A model generated the notes under the pieces. That model had not been told where the DNA came from. It ran no database searches and worked only from the letters and a program-made list of their open reading frames with translations. This document shows, piece by piece, positions 34,574 through 46,921 of a stretch of 64,000 nucleotides of DNA. Position numbers and translations under genes: made by a program. This DNA comes from Eucalyptus grandis. Its lineage: Eukaryota > Streptophyta > Magnoliopsida > Myrtales > Myrtaceae. The first letter of the stretch is position 1, and every line of letters begins with the position of its first letter. The stretch spans positions 248,001 through 312,000 of the forward strand of contig NC_052614.1 in NCBI RefSeq assembly GCF_016545825.1. The letters are read 5' to 3'.

Positions 34574-37500
34574 CTTGGTTGCAAACCTTAGAGGACTTAG
34601 GCCGTAATAACTTGGTTGGTTGTTCACTAACATGGTCCTCATTTGATAGCGTATCAAAGTCGTGAAAATAAGGTTAGCCCGCTAACAATGTGTTAAATGT
34701 TTTTGTAGGTTTGGAGTAATAAAGGGTGGAGTGTTTGTTAACCCATTTCTTTTGGGGGAGGCGTAGAATGTATGCCTATATGGATGAAATTGAAGTGTTG
34801 TTTGGATATCAATTGTTGTGCGTGCCTTCATACTTGCACTACACATTTACACACAACCCGCGATCTAAAACCCCGATCGCACCAGGGAAGCCCCATAGGA
34901 GGTGCCAAAAGATGGAACCCGTGCGGGGAATGACCCATGGTTATCCACTTTGGTCCCGCTCATTATGATTAATGATAAAGAGAACTGTCCCCGACGTAAG
35001 TGCGAGTGGGAAAACTCTTTTGATCTAATCAAAATGGGGACTTTAAGCCTTTAGAATTCCACCTTTATGAGTCAAACCTCACAAGTTTACATCCGCATGT
35101 CTATGTGATTGAAAAAAAAAATGTCTCTTCACCCATTGTAAGTATGATTTCTCCATCTACTTGCTCACTTTGGATTGAAATTTTCATTTTTTGAGATTCG
35201 CGGAAATCAATGGAATGCCCTTGAAAATATAGGCTTGGCACTCACTTTTGATAAATAAGCATTTCAAATACCTATGATCTATTGAACATATGTTTTTGTT
35301 TAAATTTTCAATTATGAACTTAAAGTCACATTTTGTATAGAAATTCTTCCAAATCAAGATTACATTTTGGGGCATAGAATTAAAATCAAATTTTCAATAA
35401 AACTCTTTATTGGTCACATTTCAAAATTAAAATTCAAATCCCATTTTGTATATTGATTTTTCAAAATAAAAATCACCTCACCTTTTGCATGAGTGAAACC
35501 ACAAATTAATTTTTCAAAATCGATGCCCCATTTGTGTATGAAACTTTTTGGAACAAAGTGGGCATTCAATTGATAGTCGTGGATCGATATTTTAATGAAA
35601 TCTCCTCTTACTAATAAAATCTTGACGAAATACCAAATTCTCGTAAGTGGATACTACTAAAAGGTATCGCCACCTGATTTCATTGTAAGAGGCGGCTTTA
35701 TTGAAAGATCAATTTTTCATTCATGTACGACATAATCTTCCTTTTGCAGGTCATGCGTGACAACCATTCCTAGACTCCTCTTGCTTGACCATGCCAAATG
35801 TGGACTTTAAAGCTAGGGATGAGAATTGTGCTAATTATGCTCCTCTACAAAAGAGCTTCTTGTACTTTATCCTTGTCATTATTCCTATTAGGAACCGTGT
35901 TTTGTGTTTTGGGTTTTGATTGTGGACCCAATCAAATGCTTTTGTAAATCATACAACTCACATTTTTTAATAATGAAGTTAGAGTTCATAAAAAAGTTAT
36001 ATTCTTTAAAACACTTGAAGTGTTTCAAATGGACCTTCCGGCCGAGTTTTATGCATTAGCTTCAAAATGTTTGAAAATGAGTTTCGGAGAAGAACTTGCA
36101 AAATATTTTATCTCTTCACTTAATCGCTTTCACAGTTGATCTCGGGAGAATGATGCTTTGAGGGGGTAAGGTTGTAATCGTTCCAATAGGAATTTCTTAT
36201 TCAACAACTAACTTGACCATCCATTTTTTGTCAAATAGGTAAAATGACGTTTTTGTTCAAGACTAACAAAAGCACGGGCCTTTCCCTAACAGAGCAAGTC
36301 ATGAGATGCACCAATTCATGCTCATTTATGGGCATAATTGGTTAAGCCATGAACTATAGAAATATTTTTGCAGCATATGAATTCAAACATTGCGATTAAA
36401 TGTGAAAAGAACTGTCAAAGTCTCGAAGATCACAAATCTACTGGCCTAATGAAGTTCCACATCCTGGACGAGCTCATATCAATTTGACATTCTTCATGGA
36501 AGAAGAAATTTGTGACATTCTTTGGCAACAAACTACTTCGTTGGTTGTGAACAAGAAGCATCTGCAATCCCTACACTTCCAATGGTGTCTTGGCATCCAA
36601 TCCTATATGAAGATAATTATTGGTGGTCTGCAAGACAACACTTCAAGATGTAGATGTACACAAACAAGGATCAGTCATCAAATGTTGCCTTCAAATAAAA
36701 GGTGGTAATCGTTTCAAGTTAAATTTGATTTATTTTAGGAATGATTTATCCTTGCACTGTGCAGATTTTAGAGGCAAAATTAATGGGCAAGCAACGAGAC
36801 TACATGGGAAGGACAACCTGGTCCATAATCACACAAAGAAAAAGGGTGTGTTCATTCCAAAAGTCAAAACAACTCATTCATAAACTGACATAGCCACCCA
36901 TGCTTACAGATTGTGAAGTGGGAAATGCATTGACGCAGAGCAAAATGGTGAAAATCACCTAGCCTAAAGGGTATGCAGGAAATTGAGTAAAGCATGAAGG
37001 GTTCAAATGAAACAAAGATTCATCAATCCAACATGATGGAGCTGCATATGGACAAGTTATCTAACCCGGCGGCATGCATTTGACCATAGGACAATGTCTT
37101 GCCTTCTTCAACAAAGCTACAATGAGATGCTGAATTGCCCGACTTTGAAAAAAGGGTGTACTTCGTTCTAAACCTAATGTACCTAAGAATAGAAATAATA
37201 CATTGTTTCCATATGTGTAGGAAATTTTAATTGGGGCAGATGGCCACAAAATGGATCGGGGGCACGCAATGCCTGAGTCACTCGACTTCTAAAAAGGAAA
37301 AATTCAAATGGAATAGACATTTGCCAAGTGAATTACTGCCAATCATGAAAGCAAATCCTCTCCATAGCCAAGGAAACGATGGAACGCAACATCGATATGC
37401 CGTGAAAAGGAGTATCCCGTTCCTAAAATGAATCATGTCAAATATGAAAATAACATATTATGTCTCTTTTTCCTTGCAGTTGATAAATGCGGCAAGTCAC

Positions 37501-40370
37501 TCAAAGTAGGGTAACTCTCACTCATGAAGCAAGATGAAACAAAATCAATTTATTCGACACAAAAAGTGCACTTTGACCGATGGAGCAACACCTTATACCA
37601 AGAAGGCATGTTAAGGCCCAACTATCCATTTTGATGGAATAAATGGAGCAAAACATCCAAGGAGCAATGCCCTCACATGTCGAAACAAGGAGTACCCCTC
37701 TTCTTTCATCTTTGACGCCCACTAAGAATGAGTGAATACGATAACATCTAAATGGCCCATTTGAAAGCAAGATCTTCAAGGAAATGTTAACACTTGAGGA
37801 GCAAAAGCACAAGAAGAGAAACACAAGACATTTAAAGTCAGTCACAGAGAAGGGTAATTCGGCATCGTTTCCAAAATGCCCTCTCTAACTTCATTATTTG
37901 ACGTAGTTCCTTGTTTGATAGGAAGGTCGGTATTCGAGGAACAAACTCAAGAAATTGATTTAAGCATAATCTATATCGACAAAGTAAGCATGTGGAGTTA
38001 ACACATGACAAAGTCACCTAAGTTGGCTTAAAATATGTGTTGTTCTAAAGCCGGTTCAATTAAATAAAAAGGAAAGCGCCCCCATAGACACTACCCGCGC
38101 TTCCGGCCTGGTGGTATGGGAATGAATGAACGGTTCGAGAGGTACGGGGTTCGATCCCGAAACGGCAACAAGGTTGCCATGTAAAAAAAAATAAAAAAAC
38201 TTTTGCATCTCTTATTTTTGCAAAAAGAGGAAAATGCTTGAACTAATGAGACCAAAGACCCGAGATTCTCTTCAAGCCTTAAAACAGTACATTCATTCCG
38301 TTATTAGCCGCCAAATGGTGAAACTGACCAAGGGTAATGTTGTATCGTTTCCATTTTTACGATCCCTGAGGATTCATGTACTAACACATTCCCTTTTGTT
38401 CTTCGTAGGGTCGCCTGACTACTCAGGCACAGGTAAGTACCCTTCTTCTCAAAATCAAATGGAAAACAAATGGAGAATTTCCATCACACAAAAAAAAAAA
38501 AAAGAACATTTAGTGTTTTTCTAGAAACAAAAAAACAAATTGGAAATTGAAGAAACAAGTTTTCCACAAGGTTTGCAAAAATCTTCTTTATCTTTAAATT
38601 GTCCATCCACTCGATGGATCACTCATTTCGAATCAAAATTCTCTATGGAGGTTAATCCATCCAAATGATCTCAACAAAAATGAAAGGGATGTTACTCATG
38701 CCAAGCAAGAAACACTTAGGATGAGGAAAGGCAACCCACTTCCAAACATGTCCTTTAAGCACTCTGGGATTTGAGTGAAAAAGAAAACCCGTGTCGTTTA
38801 AGGTCAATGAATTCATTCGCAAGCGGTACATAGATCAAGATGATAAGAGGCATTTCTTTCCTCTATCATACACACTACAGGTGACAATAGTTAGCCCATT
38901 TGAGCCTTTTAATGTGAAGAATTTTCTAAAAATACCCTGTCAAGAACCACCCCACGATGGGGCAATTATGGAGGTTTGGGTTGACATTATTTGAGAGGAA
39001 AGATGAGAAAAGTTTCTTTACTCTCACTTGCATAAATCTTTTGTGGTAACTTCAGGTGAATTCTTTATGGAAGCTCGAAGCATCCCAAGGTGAAGAAGAG
39101 CATTCTTTCTCTACCCAAACACCGATACCCTTTGCTTAAACCAAGTTGAGCCTAATTGTTCATTTCCAAAACTCGAGTGGTGATTACCTCCCCACATTGG
39201 GGCAAGGCATATGATTTGCCAAGGCAAGTGATGTTTACGTGAAAATGCGGAAAGCATCTCGAAAGTCCTAAGAGTTTAAAAAGTTCAAAAGAGCAAAAGT
39301 CAAATGAAAATTAGGGGCATGAAAAAGCGGTATGCCCGGGTAAAAGCAAAGGCCAATGCCCAAAAAAAAAAAAAGGGAGTGAGTGGAAGAAAACAATTGC
39401 ATCAAGAGGAATATCTTTGTGAAAGCAAAAATGGCAAAAAATGCCTGCATTGAAAAGGAAATCACTACAAATGCAAAAGCCATTATGTTAAGATGATTAG
39501 TCAATGGACTTTCGAGACAAATTCGAGGGCTTTCAAAAAAATGGATGATATGGTAATGATGCCATGATAATCACCAACTCTCAAATCCTTTGACAAAAAA
39601 AAAGTTCTTAGCCTTTTAAGCTAAGCCTTTGAACCTTTCCTCGAATCAACATTATGACCCATTTCAAGTCTCTTCAGTTGGGATGATTCAAAGTGGAAAT
39701 AAGGACTTCCCAAAGATGCCGCTCGAAGAAGTGAGAACAAGGTTATTTTATCTCATCTTAAGGTTTCTTGACTTGTAAACCCGACGAAGATGTTGATCGA
39801 TGATTAATTCATTTCATAGCCAATGATGCTTATCCATTGCTAAAACCATGACCAAACCTGCACTACGGTCCTCCTAAAAGACCTCTTTGATTGGTCAATG
39901 TGTACTTCTTGCGAATGATTCAAAGCCTTGCACACTGGAAGAGTGAGGTTGAGTGATCAGTTTTTTTTCCCACATGAGTAGATGAGATCAAACAGCCATT
40001 TTCTTGAGAATATGTGAGAAGCCCTTTCTAACTAAGGGTCCTTGCTTGGCATACTTAACAAACCTTTCTCATAAGTCAAGGTCATTTCGACAAGGACTTT
40101 TCTCCCAAGAGAATTTGACGATTAATGATATCATCCGAGCGTGATGACAGTTTTGCGAGTTTGTCAAGTTGTCGGAATTAGTTTCATTTGTTTATGCAAT
40201 CATTGCTTTCTCATTACCGATACACTTTTGATATTGTTTCTAATGACATATGTTGAAATTGACCTCATCTAGTATGCTTTCGCTACTAGAATACTTGTTA
40301 TAATGAATACTATTTGATGTGTAGTATCCATTTCAGAATATTCTTGAATGACAGTTCCTCCAAAGAAACC
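34574..40370. other. non-coding interior of the LTR element
   Basis: I see no retroviral-type motif on either strand. It contains repeated phrases such as CCCATTTTGTAT (about 35,330-35,540) and CCCCACATTGGGGCA-like palindromes (about 38,950 and 39,195). The open frames are short. Apart from the SINE-like insertion at 38,075-38,200, I can annotate nothing in it. Confidence 0.6.
38075..38200 (+). mobile_element. tRNA-derived SINE-like insertion
   Basis: An A-box-like GGCCTGGTGGTATGGG (38,105-38,120) and a B-box GGTTCGATCCC (38,148-38,158), spaced as in pol III promoters, are followed by an A-rich tail at about 38,182-38,199. Length is about 125 bp. The flanking duplication is not clear. Confidence 0.6.
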
Positions 40371-42412
40371 ACACAATTTCAAAGGGTTCATGGATTAGCC
40401 TTAAACCATGCATTTTCAAAGGGTTCTTGGTTATCCTTAAACCTTGCAATTTCAAAGGGTTCATGGGCTAGCCTTAAACCATGCATTTTCAAAGGGTTCT
40501 TGGTTATCCTTAAACCATGCATTTTCAAAAGGTTCTCAGTTATCCTTAAACCTTGCAATTTTCAAAAGGTTCTCGGTTATCCTTAAACCTTGCAACTTTC
40601 AAAAGGTTCTCGATTATCCTTAAACCTTGCAATTTTCAAAAGGTTCTCGGTTATCCTTAAACCTTGCAATTTCAAAGGGTTCATGGGTTAGCCTTAAACC
40701 ATGCATTTTCAAAAGGTTCTCGGTTATCCTTAAACCTTGCAATTTCAAAGGGTTCATGGGTTAGCCTTAAACCATGCATTTTCAAAAGGGTTCTTGGTTA
40801 TCCTTAAACCATGCATTTTCAAAAGGTTCATGGTTATCCTTAAACCTTGCAATTTTCAAAGGGTTCTTGGTTATCCTTAAACCATGCATTTTCAAAAGGT
40901 TCTTGGTTATCCTTAAACCTTGCAATTTTCAAAAAGGTTCTCGGTTATCCTTAAACCTTGCAATTTCAAAGGGTTCATGGGTTAGCCTTAAACCATGCAT
41001 TTTCAAAAGGGTTCTTGGTTATCCTTAAACCATGCATTTTCAAAAGGTTCTTGATTATCCTTAAACCTTGCAATTTTCAAAAGGTTCTCGGTTATCCTTA
41101 AACCTTGCAATTTCAAAGGGTTCATGGGTTAGCCTTAAACCATGCATTTTCAAAAGGTTCTCGGTTATCCTTAAACCTTGCAATTTCACACGGTTCATGG
41201 GTTAGCCTTAAACCATGCATTTTCAAAAGGTTCTTGGTTATCCCTAAACCTTGCAATTTCAAAAGGTTCTTGGTTATCCTTAAACCATACATTTTCAAAA
41301 AGTTCTTGGTTATCCTTAAACCTTGCAATTTCAAAAGGTTCATGAGTTAGCCTTAAACCATGCATTTTCAAAAGGTTCTTGGTTAACCTTAAACCATGCA
41401 TTTTCAGAGGGTTAATGAGTTAGCATTAAAGCATGTATTTTCAAGAGGTTCTTGGTCATCCTTAAACCTTGCAATTTCAAAAGGTTCTTGGTTATCCTTA
41501 AACCTTGCAATTTCAAAAGGTTCATGGGTTAGCCTTAAACCATGCATTTTCAAAAGGGTCTTGGTTATCCTTAAACCTCACAATTCTAAAGGTTCATGGG
41601 TTAGCCTTAAACCATGCATTTTCAAAAGGTTCTTGGTTATCCTTAAACCTTGCAATTTCAAAGGGTTTATGAGTTATCCTTAAACCATGCATTTTCAAGA
41701 GGTTCTTGGTTATCCTTAAACCATGCAATTTTAAAGGGTTCTTGGATTAGCCTTAAATCATGCACTTTTAAGAGGTTCTTGGTTACCCTTAAACCATGCA
41801 ATTCCAAAGGGTTCATAGGTTAGTCTTAAACCATGCACTTTCAAGAGGTTCTTGTCATCCTTAAACCATACAATTCCAAAAGGTTCATGGGTTAGCCTCA
41901 AACCATGCATTTTCAAGACATAATTTTAAAGGGTTCATGGGTTAACCTTAAACCATGCATTTTCAAAAGGTTCTTGGTTATCCTTAAACCTTGCAATTTC
42001 AAAGGGTTCATGGGTTAGCCTTAAACCATGCACTTTCAAGAGTTCTTGGTTATCCTTAAACCTTGCAACTCTAAAGCGCTCATGGGTTAGTCCTAACCAT
42101 GCACTTTCAAGAGTTCTTGGTTACCTTTAAACCATGAAATTTCAAAGAGTTCATGGGTCAACATTAAACCATGCATTTTCAAAACACAATTCCAAAAGGT
42201 TCATTGGTTAGCCTTAAACCATGCACTTTCAAAAGATTCTTGGTTACCTTTAAACCATGCAATTCCAAAGGGTTCATGGGTTAGCCTTAAACCATGCATC
42301 TTCAAGAGGTTCTTGGTCATCCTTAAACCATGCCATTTCAAAGGGTTCATGGGATAGCCTTAAACCATGCACTTTCAAGAGTTCTTGGTTACCTTTAAAC
42401 CATGCAATTTCA
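40371..42412. repeat. 36-bp minisatellite array
   Basis: About 2.0 kb of head-to-tail monomers, roughly 55 copies. The core is GGTTCTTGGTTATCCTTAAA followed by CCATGCATTTTCAAAA. Two variant types alternate: TCATGGGTTAGCC..CATGCA and TCTTGGTTATCC..TTGCAA. Monomers toward the right are more diverged and include deletions. Because 36 is a multiple of three, long frames stay open on both strands. These frames have no protein character. Confidence 0.95.
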
Positions 42413-42782
42413 CAAGGTTAGTGGGACTGCCTTAAACCACACGGTTAGTGGGACTGCCTTAAACCACACGGTTAGTGGATCTGCCTTAAACCATAAGGTT
42501 AGTGGGACTGCCTTAAACCACACGGTTAGTGGGACTGCCTTAAACCACAAGGTTAGTGGGATTGCCTTAAACCACACGGTTAATGGGACTGCCTCAAACC
42601 ACAAGGTTAGTGGAATTGCCTTAAACCACACGGTTAGTGGGACTGCCTTAAACCACAAGATTAGTGGGACTGCCTTAAACCACACGGTTAGTGGGACTGC
42701 CTTAAACCACAAGGTTCGTGGGGCTGCGCTTAAAACCACGGTTAGTGGGATTGCCTTAAACCACAAGATTCGTGGGTATATC
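42413..42782. repeat. 27-bp minisatellite array
   Basis: About 14 copies of a unit GGTTAGTGGGACTGCCTTAA plus ACCACAC. It aligns with the 36-bp monomer next to it (GGTT..TGGG..GCCTTAAACCA), lacking the nine-base CATTTTCAA part, so the two arrays share an origin. Confidence 0.95.
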
Positions 42783-42944
42783 ATTAAACCACACTTTTCA
42801 AATTGTTCACAAGTACATCCCTAGATCACGCTCTTTACATTAAGCTTACTTGCATTTTCATATTACAATTGTAAAAAAAAAAAAAATTAGGCGTCACCTT
42901 ATCTTTGAAAAAAACCTCTTGAGCTTCCTTCCAAAGAGGGCAAC

Positions 42945-45900
42945 TGTTGACACCTAATTTTTGCCCAAAAATATTTCATCCGGCATATAGATTATCTAGG
43001 TGTTTAATATCATGTTTTAAATGAAAGATGTTTTTCCTATAAAAAAATAATAATTTAAAAAAAAAAAACGAAAAAAAAAAAAAAGAAGAAATCGAAAAAA
43101 AAAAAAAAAAAAGAGAGAGCAAGTTGGGGCCAACGATCTAAATGTGACTAGCCAAGCCTAGGAGGTCAGATTGGAATTCAAATAACAAGTTGGGGCCAAA
43201 ATGCAATTTCCAAAAGTCGAGGGACCAATTCGCAAATTTTGCAAAATTTGCACCCGAGCCCTTAAATCATCATCTTGGTCATCAATTAAGTTGAAATTGA
43301 ATTTGGGCCAAGTAGAATCAATCAAATTGAGCCAAAAAGACCACATTTGTATTGAATTGGGTATTTTCGGATAAGAAAATGGCCAAATTTGAGGACTTTT
43401 TGCAAAATTGGGTGGGCACAATTGCGAAATTTGGTCGAGATCTTAAACTACTATACATGAACTTTCTAATTGATCAAAAATCACAGCCAAAGTGATGGAT
43501 TAAAGCACCCAAACCAGCTGCCAAATCTCAGTCAACGATTAAGTCTTAATTTGGAGCTGCTAAGTAGCCATATTGGTGGCCCCACCATATCCCACTCAGC
43601 CGTCCATTTAGCTCGATCTTTGAACGTGCTGAAAGATCGTATATATTAGTGCAAGTGGACGAAAATTTGCCAGGGATAAGCTGCTGAAAGCACGGGAAAG
43701 TCGCAGCAAAGTCCGCACACTCAACAGCTGCAGAAGTTAAAAAATTGGCTAAGTCAGAAGAGTAGGTGAAGTAGCCCTGTTGACAGGCTTGGTAGGTGGA
43801 CAAAAGGCTGACCAAAAATCCCTTAATTCGAGGGATAAGATCACTGAAGCAAGTTCTTTCAAGGGATGAGAGAGAGGAGACGGGAGGGAGAGGAGAGAGC
43901 TCGGAATCGTTCCCAAAAGAAGCCCTCAAAAGCAACTCCAAAAGAAGCAAACCCAGAAATTCCAGATCAACCTCCAGAGAGAAAAGGGAAATTTTTGCAA
44001 ACTTGCAGCCAAAATTAGCCAAAACCTTAAACTAGAGAGCGAAACTTCACTCAAATATCTTTCCATCCATAGGTCGCACGTCCAAAATGGAGATTGGGAA
44101 GGCCTCCTAAAGCCCCCCGAAAAACACCCTTCAGGCGGGCCAGGAAACACTGAAAATTTTTCTAAGTGTTGAGCCCAGTTGGTCACGAGTGGGGAAAAGG
44201 CAGTGTTTTTGAGAAAGTTGAGAAACAAATGAGGAAAATATTGACTTCTAACCCAAACTAGAATACATATAGTTTGGTTTGGTGTCAATTTTTCCAACAA
44301 AATACGTATTGAAGTCTAATGTTAGAGGTCAATGACAACCTTCGTTGTCAGTTCTTTTTTTTTTGCAGATCTCATTTCCAGTTGAAGAAGCCAACTTCCA
44401 CAGGCCCCCGAGGATAATTTGTCGGTTTCATCGGCCAATAACCACTTGAAAAGGAAACTAGGAAGAAACGTAAGCATCCTAGATGTACGTATTTTCGAGT
44501 TTGAGCATGTTTTGATCATGAAAATCACGAGGGAAACCAGCCCAGAAAACTGGTTTCTGAGGTTGAAATTTTTGTAATTGTTTGAAATATCTTCAAGAGT
44601 GTTGCACGTGTGCTTCTTGGAGAGGTCGTTTTGATGTTGTTCGGTGGGTCATTCTCTGTGATGTTTATTGCATTTGAAAGCTCATGTTACCTACTTTCAC
44701 TCGGATCAAGTAATGTTTCCTTTAGATCTCGTATGCGAGGAGTGTTGGGGCTTGAATATGGGCATGCAACCTGTTTGCTTGACTTTGGTTCAAACCCAGA
44801 TTTCAAAATCAGCTCAACCCACATATTTGAGGCCGATTCCAGCTTGGTTTTCGTGTGTTTTAAGCTGTGATTTCTATCTAATTTTACTCCTTGCATGTGG
44901 TAGTTTAACCTTGATGTTTTAGTTCCACATAATATTGCTCATACGTTGAGATTGAAGGCCACAAACATGGCCCGAGGAAGCTGATTTTGGGTGATTTCAT
45001 GCACGCCAAGTGTTCAACGAAATGCGCAAACCAAGTTTCGATCTTGAAACGGTCAATTTGAGCCCGGTTATTGTGATATTCATGTGCTGTGTTGTTCAAT
45101 GTTAGCATATATCGGTTTAGGAAATTATTATTTTTATTTAAATAAAAATATATAAAAAAAATCCAAAAATCCAAAATTTCAAAAAAAAAAACATAAAGGT
45201 GATAGATGTATCAAATTAAGGCAAAAATGGCATCTATGAAATTTTCCTATTTTTAAAACGTCATTTTCCTAATTTAATGCTATTTTGGTATTTTATGATC
45301 ATTTTTGTAAATAATCCATTTTGCGTAGATTAAAACTATCTAGAGTAATTTCATGCATCTAGAGTAATTTCATGCATATTTAAATTTCCATTTTGCTCAC
45401 GGGGTCCCGTCCGGGCGTGATAACAAGGCCATGTAATATTATTTGCCCGACTTGTATCGGGTTTACATTTTCCGCGTTTATTTTCAAGTCATTTCAATTT
45501 CTTGGATGTTTACTTACGCGCCGCTTTTCATTATTTTGAGTGCAAATTTTTCTTATAAATTATGTTAGGATTAGTCTAGACATTAAAAAAACTACAAAAA
45601 CATTTGCATGGACATAGCGGTTTCATAAAGATTATAATTGGTAATCAAGATTGTATGGCCATTTAGATAAATAACCTTCCAAGTTAGTGGTACCGCAAGA
45701 GCGCTAATAGAAATATTGGCGTAAACAAGTCCCCGTTCCTAGAAATCTCTGTTGCGTATGAATCGAGACAACACTCCCGTGTCTTGATTAGTTTCTAGCC
45801 CGGCTACTCCAATAGGCTAGTGGCGACTCTAGAATTACATAAGTTGTTAAGAACTAAAAAAAATGAATCCAACGTCGCGCGAGGTATGGGATTGGGAGAG

Positions 45901-45996
45901 CCCGCGCCTAATTTAGGGCCATTGGTCCGCCTCTTTAGGCAAATACCCCTAAACCCTCTTCCTTTTTCCCCCGGACGAAAAAAAGAGGTCGTGACA
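42945..45996 (+). repeat. 3' LTR of the Ogre/Tat-like element
   Basis: Begins TGTTGACACCTAA and ends GTCGTGACA, about 3,052 bp. It contains long A-rich runs (43,040-43,115) and no coding. The base after it (45,997) is the first base of the duplicated block: ATCCGAATTCCAG here against ATCTGAATTCCAG at 5,922. Confidence 0.85.
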
Positions 45997-46694
45997 ATCC
46001 GAATTCCAGTTAGTCCCTGTAGCATTAAAAACTGATTGCAACCGCCAATTACCTATTAGCAATTTGTGAATGTTCTTCCAAAAATTTCAGAATTGATGCA
46101 GAGAAAAAAAAAAAAAGGGAATAGTGTGCACATGGCAAACCCAGAAGATCTACAAAAAGTAGTAGCCTCATCAAAGTAAAACATTAATCTCGTGCACCAA
46201 CTCATATCACAACACGCAGCATTGAATATACATGCCTTCAGCTCTTTGGCTGATAGTTATTACCATGGAAGGTTAGGGGCAATACTGCACGTGAGTGCAG
46301 CATGCCTTTATAAACTAGAGCTAAGTAGCTAAAGACATGGATCTGTACATGTTCTCATCTATTCTACTCTCATAATCCTGTAAAACAACCAATTTTCACT
46401 GTCCTCCAGAATTTCTGTTTTCATATTCTAGTTCATCCCGACACTTTAGACACTACTCACATCCATTAATTCACCCGTCCTGTGGGATATGCTTGAAGTC
46501 ACTGTTCCACACATTTAATGCTTTATCATGATGCTGGCCCCTTTGATGGTGTTCTAGTTCATAGGAACTAATCATGCAAGTTTTCTCAACATGGTCGAGT
46601 TAGATGTCTAGAGATATTCAGGTTCAAGCTTTTTACTCCTTCAAATTTCTCATCGTTTTCAGTAATTCATCTAGTCCTCTTCCTTTGATTACAG

Positions 46695-46921
46695 GATGAC
46701 AAAATTTTCGTGGAGAAAGAGTACAGGTATTAGAAATTAAAACACATAAGTAATCCGTAGGGCCAACACTTGGCACCACGCTCCTCAGGCATTTGGTTTA
46801 TTGCAGATGGAAGATAATGTTTGGTGTGAAGGCGTTCAGAAAGACCTCAAATCTCCAGCCTTTTGCAGTGAAAGATATGCGCCAACATGGTCTGCTCTAT
46901 CGCAATCTCAAAGGATGAACT
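46695..46921 (+). pseudogene. CMO: choline-monooxygenase-like last exons, second CMO copy
   Basis: Exon 46,695-46,726 (DDKIFVEKEYR) and a last exon from 46,807 (QMEDNVWCEGVQKDLKSPAF, then CSERYAPTW). Here the TAT of the RYAP motif is intact, unlike copy 1. The last exon lacks the family's HHFHC segment: its final C-L-L..N-L-K-like codons follow directly after an internal deletion, out of frame. Its first exon is at 32,484. The middle exons are missing between. Confidence 0.75.

Larger units (their letters stand above)
33886..45996 (+). mobile_element. large non-coding LTR element, Ogre/Tat-like (LARD type), 5' truncated
   Basis: The 667-bp end at 33,886-34,552 matches 45,332-45,996, the last quarter of a 3.05-kb 3' LTR. 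The primer site TGGCGACTCCGCTGGGGA (34,556-34,573) complements the 3' end of plant tRNA-Arg(ACG), the primer class reported for Ogre/Tat elements. The 3' LTR begins TGTTGACACCTAATTTTTGC after a purine-rich AAAGAGGG. The interior (34,574-42,944) has no recognisable gag, protease, RT or integrase. Tandem repeats fill its 3' part, as in Ogre/Tat 3' untranslated regions. A SINE-like insertion lies at 38,075. It probably depends on an autonomous relative for movement. Confidence 0.8.

Noticed and set aside
40314..41683. Long open frames with repeated GSWLSLNHAFSK-like peptides
   Set aside because: They result from a 36-bp repeat length divisible by three. Frames are open on both strands, and variants break them at will.
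40371..42782. CRISPR array
   Set aside because: Repeat length is in range, but there are no unique spacers. The units are head to tail and the genome is a plant.
42402..42824. 140-residue frame with repeated SGTALNHTV
   Set aside because: Artefact of the 27-bp minisatellite.
43546..44300. Overlapping open frames in the 3' LTR
   Set aside because: They lie within a non-coding LTR, with no domain and different readings on each strand.
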